Assembly (NCBI RefSeq): GCF_001039355.2
Contig: NW_019775291.1
Span: 601,739 to 665,738, forward strand
Reading direction: 5' to 3'
DNA length: 64,000 bases
Source of the DNA: Lingula anatina
Taxonomy: Eukaryota > Brachiopoda > Lingulata > Lingulida > Lingulidae
Below, piece by piece: positions 57,571-64,000 of this stretch. The stretch's first letter is position 1. Every line of letters starts with the position of its first letter. The position numbers and the translations under genes are program-made. The notes beneath the pieces were generated by a model that worked only from the letters and a program-made list of their open reading frames with translations, did no database searches and had not been told where the DNA came from.

Positions 57571-60238
57571 CAACATTTGCAAGGATGTTGAGGTGGATGG
57601 TGGACGTCTCGCCCAAGTGCTTGCTGACAACAAGAGGGGAATGGTCTGTCGTGTGACTGTTGGATCCCAGAAGTTAATCAAACCTCCTAACAGTTCAAGG
57701 GTGATAAAAACCAAAGCACGGACCGGGGTCTTGTCCACTGAGAACTTTCGTTGTCTCTTCGTGCCTCAGGAAAATTTCATAGACCAAGGTCTCTTCAGTG
57801 AAAGTCTGATCGATGTTCAACACCCATCTCATGTCCGGATAGCAGTGTCTAACAATAGTTCCAGGAAAGTAATAATACCAAAGAAAACCACGATTGGACA
57901 GCTACACATGGTTAACTCGGTGGTACCAGTAGTGGAACCAGGTTTGGATGAAGCTACAACGCATGAGGAAGCAGAAAAGAGCTCATTGGCGGTTGACTGG
58001 TCCATGTTTTCCAGCCGAGAAAAGGAGAAGATCCAAGAATTACTTAGGAAACACCATGAGGTTTTCGCTAAGAGTGAAGATGATATAGGATGCATACCAG
58101 ATTTAAAAATAAGCATTCACCTGACCGACAAGGTTCCTGTCCGAATAGCCTACCGATCCATTCCCCAAGCTCTCTATGACGAAGTCAAAGATTACCTACA
58201 AAATCTCATGTCAAAAGGTTTTGTACGTAAGTCTACGTCGGCCTATGCAAGCCCTTTAGTTTGTGCACGCAAGAAAGACAGAACCCTGCGACTATGTGTG
58301 GATTATCGTAAGGTGAATGAGAAGTCTGTAGCTGACAGTCGGCCCTTACCCAAGATTCAGGATGCTCTGGATGGACTAGGGGGAAGTTGTTGGTTTTCGG
58401 TACTGGACCAAGGAAAAGCCTATCACCAGGGAATGTTGGCCGAAGAGTCCAAGCCCTACACAGCATTCATCACACCTTGGGGTCTCTATGAGTGGGAGCG
58501 CATTCCGTTTGGGCTTTCAGGAGCTCCAGCCGCATTCCAGAATTTTATGAATGAATGTCTGGAAGGGTTACGCGACAAAATCTGTCTACCATATTTGGAT
58601 GACATATTGGTTTATTCAAAGAGTTTCTCGGAGCACATTCAACATTTGGAACAGGTGTTCCAGAGGTTGAGAGAGAAGGGTGTCAAGTTGAAGCCAGCTA
58701 AGTGTTTACTATTCCGAAGAGAAGTCAGATACTTGGGTCACTTGGTCACTTCCGAAGGGTACACACTTGACCCAGAAGACAAAACCGCAGTTAGGAAGCT
58801 GAAGGAGCAGAAGCCAACAAATGTTGGCGAAGTGCGTCAGATGCTGGGATTTTTAGGGTACTATCGCAAGTTTTTACCAGATTTCGCCAGACGGGCAAAA
58901 ATTTTATATGATTTGTTAAAGGTTGAGAAGAGTCCGGGTGGTAAGCCACAAAAGAAGAAGAAGTCGATGAAAGGTCAGCCTTCTCCAGCACAGCAGGTTG
59001 CATGGACAACTGGACACCAAGAAGCTTTATCTGATTTGGTTGACTGTCTATTATCACCACCTGTGATGGCTTATCCAGAGTTCGATAAACCATTTTCACT
59101 GCATGTAGATGCTTCAGGGGAGGGCCTAGGTGCCATCCTGTATCAAGAAGGAGCTGACTCCAAGTCTCGAGTTGTCGCCTATGCCTCACGTACCCTGAGT
59201 CCAGCAGAACAGAACTATCATTTCCACTCTGGAAAACTAGAGTTCCTGGCACTAAAGTGGGCAGTCACAGAGCGGTTTAGGGACTATCTATACTACGCCC
59301 CTCATTTCACTGTTTATAGTGATAACAACCCGTTAAGCTACATCTTAACTACCCCTCGTTTAGATGTCACCAGGCTTCGTTGGGTCGGCGAACTATCAGA
59401 CTTCACGTTCACTGTCAAATACAAGCCTGGTTTATTGAACCGAGACGCTGATGGGTTGAGTAGAATGCCTCTTGATTTTAATCAAGTGATGATGCAATGC
59501 ACTGAAGAGAGTGACCCCACCGAAGTGCAGGCCGTGGCTAAGATGGTGACCGTTCGTAGCCAGGAGGATTCTCCATTCATTCCTACAGCAGTAAATGTAA
59601 ACATGGTATGCAACGATAGAGACTGGCTACCAGAGTATCTGCACCATCAGTCCAGAGGCGAAGTCCAGAAAACATCTTTGAGAATCGCTCAAGAACAAGA
59701 TAGCTGTATAGGTCCGGTGAAAAGACAGGTAGAATTAGGCGAAAAACCCAATCGCAAGTCCACTAAACATTTACCTTTGGAATCTAAGGCCTTACTCCGA
59801 GGATGGGAAAAATTGACAGTTGGCGAAGATGGCATTTTAAGACGAGTGACTCGGTGTACATCAGGAACAAGACGAAACCAGGTGGTACTTCCAAAGGAAT
59901 TCCATCAAGTTGTCCTTGAAGAGTTGCATGTAAAACATGGGCACTTAGGAACAGACAAAGTCTTGTCTCTTGCCCAGGACCGGTTTTATTGGCCCCACAT
60001 GGCAAGATATATTGACCAATTCGTGAAACACCAGTGTAAATGTTTGAAGGACAAAGCACCAAGCCGAAAACCTGTGGCACCACTGCAACCCATTGAAACA
60101 ACATATCCATTTGAAATGATATCCATTGACTTCCTTCATTTAGAAACTTGCAAGGGTGGATACCAGTACATCCTGGTTGTGGTGGACCATTTTACCCGAT
60201 TCGCAGCTGCTTATGCCACTACAAACAAGTCGGGGTGA
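57491..60238 (+). CDS. pol: Reverse transcriptase, RNase H and integrase N-terminus
   Basis: This frame follows the protease. The reverse transcriptase palm has [30 protein letters not shown] and the catalytic YLDDILVYS at 58592. After the thumb ([16 protein letters not shown]) comes RNase H with [21 protein letters not shown] and [10 protein letters not shown], which supply the D-E-D residues. The integrase zinc-binding end has HVKHGHLG and, instead of the usual C-X2-[12 protein letters not shown] (C-X-C). The first catalytic Asp (ISIDF) is at about 60128. The frame then meets TGA at 60236-60238 inside the integrase core. Confidence 0.93.
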   Translation: MCPYPDLFLGLMLCALNGQQKFSQAFSNICKDVEVDGGRLAQVLADNKRGMVCRVTVGSQKLIKPPNSSRVIKTKARTGVLSTENFRCLFVPQENFIDQGLFSESLIDVQHPSHVRIAVSNNSSRKVIIPKKTTIGQLHMVNSVVPVVEPGLDEATTHEEAEKSSLAVDWSMFSSREKEKIQELLRKHHEVFAKSEDDIGCIPDLKISIHLTDKVPVRIAYRSIPQALYDEVKDYLQNLMSKGFVRKSTSAYASPLVCARKKDRTLRLCVDYRKVNEKSVADSRPLPKIQDALDGLGGSCWFSVLDQGKAYHQGMLAEESKPYTAFITPWGLYEWERIPFGLSGAPAAFQNFMNECLEGLRDKICLPYLDDILVYSKSFSEHIQHLEQVFQRLREKGVKLKPAKCLLFRREVRYLGHLVTSEGYTLDPEDKTAVRKLKEQKPTNVGEVRQMLGFLGYYRKFLPDFARRAKILYDLLKVEKSPGGKPQKKKKSMKGQPSPAQQVAWTTGHQEALSDLVDCLLSPPVMAYPEFDKPFSLHVDASGEGLGAILYQEGADSKSRVVAYASRTLSPAEQNYHFHSGKLEFLALKWAVTERFRDYLYYAPHFTVYSDNNPLSYILTTPRLDVTRLRWVGELSDFTFTVKYKPGLLNRDADGLSRMPLDFNQVMMQCTEESDPTEVQAVAKMVTVRSQEDSPFIPTAVNVNMVCNDRDWLPEYLHHQSRGEVQKTSLRIAQEQDSCIGPVKRQVELGEKPNRKSTKHLPLESKALLRGWEKLTVGEDGILRRVTRCTSGTRRNQVVLPKEFHQVVLEELHVKHGHLGTDKVLSLAQDRFYWPHMARYIDQFVKHQCKCLKDKAPSRKPVAPLQPIETTYPFEMISIDFLHLETCKGGYQYILVVVDHFTRFAAAYATTNKSG

Positions 60239-61393
60239 ACTGCTGCAGATAAAATTTTCAACGACTTCGTTCTCCGGTTTGGTTTTCCCGAAAGAATCCA
60301 CCACGATCAAGGTCGCGAGTTTGAAAATGAGTTTTTCAAGCGTTTACAACACCTAACCAATGTGAAGTCCTCGAGGACTACGCCATACCATCCTCAAGGG
60401 AATGGACAGTGTGAGAGGATGAACCGCACGTTATTGGGCATGTTGAGGACCATGAGTCAGCAGCACAAGAGTGATTGGAAGAATCATCTGAACAAGATGA
60501 CTCATGCCTATAATTGCACCAAGAATGACAGCACAGGGTACTCACCGTTCTTCCTGGTGTTTGGTAGACGACCACGGTTGCCCATCGATCTCATTTCCGG
60601 ACTAGAGGGAGAACCTCACTACACATCCAAGAGTGAGTACGTGAAGAAATGGGCAGCGCGCATGGAAGAGGCGTACCGGATCGCTGGGCAAAAAGCCAAG
60701 AAACAGGGGGAAGTTGCGCGGAAATATTATAATCAAAAGCCAGCAAGTGCCGCACTGTTACCGGGTGACCGCGTTCTGGTAAGGAACCTTACTGAACGTG
60801 GAGGGCCAGGGAAGTTACGATCTTACTGGGAAGAAGAGGTGCACGTTGTCGCCAGACGGATTAACGACTCGCCGGTGTACGAAGTACGTTCAGAACGAGG
60901 AAACGGGAAGATCCGGCGACTGCATCGGAATTTGTTACTGCAATGTAATGAACTTCCGCTTTCCTGCCCAGATGCGAAACGCCCCCGACTCAAAAGGATG
61001 ACGCCACGGAAACAACGACCCCAACTATCTCCTTCTTCACACTCAGACGACTCCGACTCAGATGACTTTACTCTGGTTAAGAGGACACAGCCCAGTATCA
61101 CTGCTGCACCGGCAAGTACACTGAATCCAATGGCTGAGCCTTTCGTGCCAGAGCCGGAACTTGAACATTCTGGAAACGTTCTAGAAATGGAAGAGTCGGG
61201 ACCGGACGTAAATGAACAATCGGAAGAAGAAGAACAGGCACCGGAGACTAGTGGTGAGATTTGCAGACGCCCTAAACGAGCAGTGAACCCACCGGAAAGA
61301 CTCACATACGACAAAATGGGAGGTCCAAACCACTACGCAGGAATGAGGCAAATTCTAGCGACGGGAATTAGGCTCTGGCGTCCTTGGGCATAG
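60239..61393 (+). CDS. Integrase core remainder and Pol C-terminal tail, after the TGA
   Basis: The same frame continues past the TGA. It holds the second catalytic Asp (HHDQGREFE, about 60307) and the Glu region (YHPQGNGQCERMNRT), then the C-terminal domain (LLPGDRVLVRNLTERGGPGK) and an acidic, Ser- and Pro-rich tail ending at TAG 61391. One base change could have produced the stop. Read as it stands, the integrase lacks two of its three catalytic residues, so this copy should not integrate by itself. Confidence 0.9.
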   Translation, partial: TAADKIFNDFVLRFGFPERIHHDQGREFENEFFKRLQHLTNVKSSRTTPYHPQGNGQCERMNRTLLGMLRTMSQQHKSDWKNHLNKMTHAYNCTKNDSTGYSPFFLVFGRRPRLPIDLISGLEGEPHYTSKSEYVKKWAARMEEAYRIAGQKAKKQGEVARKYYNQKPASAALLPGDRVLVRNLTERGGPGKLRSYWEEEVHVVARRINDSPVYEVRSERGNGKIRRLHRNLLLQCNELPLSCPDAKRPRLKRMTPRKQRPQLSPSSHSDDSDSDDFTLVKRTQPSITAAPASTLNPMAEPFVPEPELEHSGNVLEMEESGPDVNEQSEEEEQAPETSGEICRRPKRAVNPPERLTYDKMGGPNHYAGMRQILATGIRLWRPWA

Positions 61394-61730
61394 GAGGACG
61401 TGGACATTCTCGTACTAACGTTGATGGACAGCATTAGAAAAAAAAACTATCTTGGGAACATTAAATCTGCTCGCTAGGAGTGTGACAGTATGTAGGCAGA
61501 TAACGGGAGCACCAGTAGGTGCGTTATTAGAAATCTGATCAATTTCTTGTCCTTTCATAGGCATTTTATGCAATAACTCTGCCAATGATGGTACGTTCTA
61601 TCAAAGGAAGTTCCTGAAAAGTGTATATATTTTAGTTGACTTTATTTAGCTAGGGTAGGTTTGCAATTTTGTTAATGTATAATTACTCGATAGAAATGTT
61701 GGGGCAACATTTTGTTTTTGGGGGGGAGAA
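61394..61730 (+). other. Gypsy 3' non-coding region with polypurine tract
   Basis: No frame is present. The polypurine tract GGGGGGGAGAA at 61720-61730 abuts the 3' LTR and would prime plus-strand synthesis. Confidence 0.8.
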
Positions 61731-62194
61731 TGTAAGTATTGTGATAGATGTGCGGACCAGCACAATGGAAGTCTAGGGAGCGGCCGATGCCCTTTTGTTC
61801 GCTAACCTGGGGCTTGGTGCGCTTACTGACGTCAAGGGTTGCCAGATCCCCTTGATGAGCGAAACCAATATTTTATTGGTCACTAAAATCCCTTTGTTTT
61901 AAGTCTCATCCGCTGTTTTCGCATTTTTGTCTTTTAACGTAGAGCAGTATAGGCCTACAGTAGTCAATTTCTTATCAAAGAAGAACGGAAAAAAATTAGA
62001 GTAAACGAGCCAGCGAAACAGAATAGAAAGATAGACGGAGTGACGGCCCAATTGTATAAGCGGACTCCGTTTAGGTGTTTCTTTAATCGTGAAAAATAGT
62101 CAATACAGATTCTGGAGCAAACTGAGACTAGTGTTTATTTCTGTGACAATATTTCTCCCAATCACCGCCAAAAATAATAATAAGCCCGGCTACA
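61731..62194 (+). repeat. 3' LTR
   Basis: 464 bp, nearly the same as the 5' LTR; the flanking CAAC follows at 62195. Confidence 0.95.
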
Positions 62195-62198
62195 CAAC

Positions 62199-64000
62199 AA
62201 TTTTGAAAACGTATTCAACTTATTTTCCTTTTGAGACAAATTCTCAACACTCTTAGGTCGAATCGAATACGGAGAATTAAAAAAAGTCCTGCTTATATTA
62301 ATATCCTGCTGATTTGTTGTAATGAGCGACATTTGAAAAACATTGTCGTTAGGTTCCTCATATTTTAACCTTCCCTGTATGATTATAATCATTGCACCAA
62401 ATGCTATTTCATCTGCTTTCTGAAAGTACCTATGTTTTATGTATGGATGAATTTCTAATTATCTTAATAATCTTGTGATCCTATTTGTTATCAACTGACA
62501 ATGATAAAGAAGACAGACATGGTCATCATCCATATTATATGAATGCAGACTGTACAGCCTGCAAATTTCACCTTGAGAAATGAAAAAGGCAAAACAAAAA
62601 AATTTGCAACTGCATACTATTACAACAACAAAAAGGGTATGAGATAAGGACAATGGAATATGTGCTATAAGAACTTTATATTTACATGTATTATATGTGA
62701 CGTAACTTTAATGCCAACGCGAAAATAACTAATGTGAAGTTGGTTTGATGAAACAAAAAAGCAGTAAAGAATGACTTCTGCTGAAGCCATTAACAAACGT
62801 CAACCAAAGTTTTTATGTATGCAAGGATTATTTCCTCATAGGTTGGCTACTATAAGTTTTTTTTGTTTTATTGCTAAACGTGTCTTTTTGTTTATGTTTT
62901 AACATGTCATGTATGTTTCTTCTAATTATCGATCAATTTTATACCATTTGCATGTGTTAGTCTTCGTTTGTTTTTATATCTCCCCTATCTTAGTGTGACG
63001 TGTCCTTCGATGCATGTAGCACAGGGGGATTCCAATTCGATATCAATATGAATACCTTCCATGTGGTAATGAATCAATGTGATCTAGGATAATAATGATC
63101 AAATCTTCATTTTGAATTCAAAAGAAGAATTAACTGGTCATTTTCAATAAGACGAAAGGATGAGTGCGAATAACCATTGGCAAAGTGCCCATCGTCAATT
63201 TTTTTTTTAATTTGCTATTATAAAGTTTATACATATATTGGTTGTGTGATAAAATATTATTTGGTTTGAGGCATTGTAACTTAGTATTTTTAATGAGTTA
63301 TATGTGGTGGTGGGGGGGGGGGGGGGGTAGCCAGATTTACCTATTGTATGCAGTCTAATGAATCAGAGCAACTTGTTTTAGCATATATATTACATAAATG
63401 ATTTTTTTGTCAAATGAAACTTGTCTTGTGATGTAAAAGAGCTATATGTTAAATAATTGTGGTGTGGCACAAGTAAATGGGAAAGTAATCATTGTTTTTT
63501 TATCCTAGAGAAGAGAGGGAGGGGTGGCATATTATGGTATTTTCTCACAGAAGCCATCACTGATTTCACTTAACTGTATAAAAATCTTGTAACTAGAAAA
63601 ACTTGTTTCAGTGTATTTATTAATTTTATATAACTTTTCTCACAGACCAGCATTTGTTGGTCTAAATAATTGTATTTTTAACCAATACACATTTTGTACA
63701 AGGCTCTAAGGAATGGTAAAAATGCTAAAAGCAAAAGGCTGTTACAGTAACAACAAAAAAATCATGTGTAAAAGCACTCTAAACAGCTATTTGGAATGTT
63801 TCCATTAACCATAAAATAAACAAGGTTTAAATTGTACCAAAATAATAAGGTATAACTAAAAACTAAATGAAAATATATAACACATAAAACAGTTATGGCC
63901 AATAATCTGTATGACAATGAAATTAAATCACCTAAAAAGTACTTCATATATGATTATGTATGTGATAAAGAGCTTGTATAGAATGCAATGCAAGAGTTAT
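62199..64000. other. Intergenic, no gene seen
   Basis: AT-rich, with a G run at about 63311-63328. Short minus-strand open frames are hydrophobic by composition only. Confidence 0.5.

Larger units (their letters stand above)
55576..62194 (+). mobile_element. Ty3/Gypsy LTR retrotransposon, complete structure, coding broken
   Basis: Direct LTRs (55576-56038 and 61731-62194) start TG and end CA, and are flanked by the 4-bp target duplication CAAC (55572-55575 and 62195-62198). The primer-binding site at 56042 and a polypurine tract at 61720-61730 (GGGGGGGAGAA) are in place. Order: gag, protease, reverse transcriptase, RNase H, integrase. The order RT-RNase H-integrase marks Ty3/Gypsy. There is no envelope frame. 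The LTRs differ by four substitutions and one 1-bp indel, so the insertion is recent. Even so, the coding region has several frame changes and one in-frame stop. Confidence 0.95.

Noticed and set aside
1-64000. CRISPR arrays, bacterial operons, riboswitches, rRNA
   Set aside because: None is present. The tandem arrays have no spacer structure, and the introns, LINEs and LTR element show a eukaryotic genome.

Overview
The window is AT-rich DNA from an animal, with interrupted genes, GT-AG introns, many microsatellites, MITEs, LINE fragments and one LTR retrotransposon. The gene families point to a marine invertebrate: short-chain-collagen-C4-like secreted proteins, a berberine-bridge-like FAD oxidase, secreted EF-hand proteins, a secreted bacterial-type solute-binding protein and a CARD-NACHT-LRR receptor. 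Together they suggest a cephalochordate, hemichordate or lophotrochozoan; the sequence alone does not let me name the species. One 167-base N gap (4660-4826) and four single Ns (8532, 33203, 45914, 54384) mark joins or ambiguous bases in the assembly.

Layout. 0.8-7.5 kb: two tandem plus-strand genes, four exons each, for secreted coiled-coil proteins with a collagen-C4-like C-terminal domain. 8.8-15.9 kb: an orphan C-terminal exon of an FAD oxidase, followed by a nearly complete oxidase gene of nine recognised exons (plus strand). Its fifth intron ends in eight tandem copies of its own splice acceptor. 16.2-32.5 kb: a diverged segmental duplication (block A about 16.2-26.6 kb, block B about 26.8-31.4 kb, fragment C about 31.4-32.5 kb) carrying a secreted EF-hand gene (intact in A, truncated in B, a scrap in C) and a small secreted Cys-rich gene (A only). 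34.2-45.8 kb: two tandem minus-strand genes for secreted SBP_bac_3-type proteins. The downstream copy is complete with nine exons; the upstream copy shows only its last five. 46.3-47.3 kb: a decayed LINE. 47.8-51.9 kb: a CARD-NACHT-LRR gene (plus strand). 53.6-53.8 kb: a Harbinger transposase scrap. 55.6-62.2 kb: a Ty3/Gypsy element with 463/464-bp LTRs, a tRNA-Pro-type primer site and several reading-frame breaks. 62.2-64 kb: no gene seen.

The host genes lean towards extracellular or sensing roles: secreted lectin-like or collagen-like proteins, a secreted oxidase, secreted calcium-binding and ligand-binding proteins, and an intracellular innate-immune sensor. Nothing in the sequence shows that they form one pathway; tandem duplication is the common theme. 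The most unusual structure is the minisatellite made of repeated intron-exon junctions in the oxidase gene. All three frames are open across it, and two of its extra acceptors lie in frame with the downstream exon.
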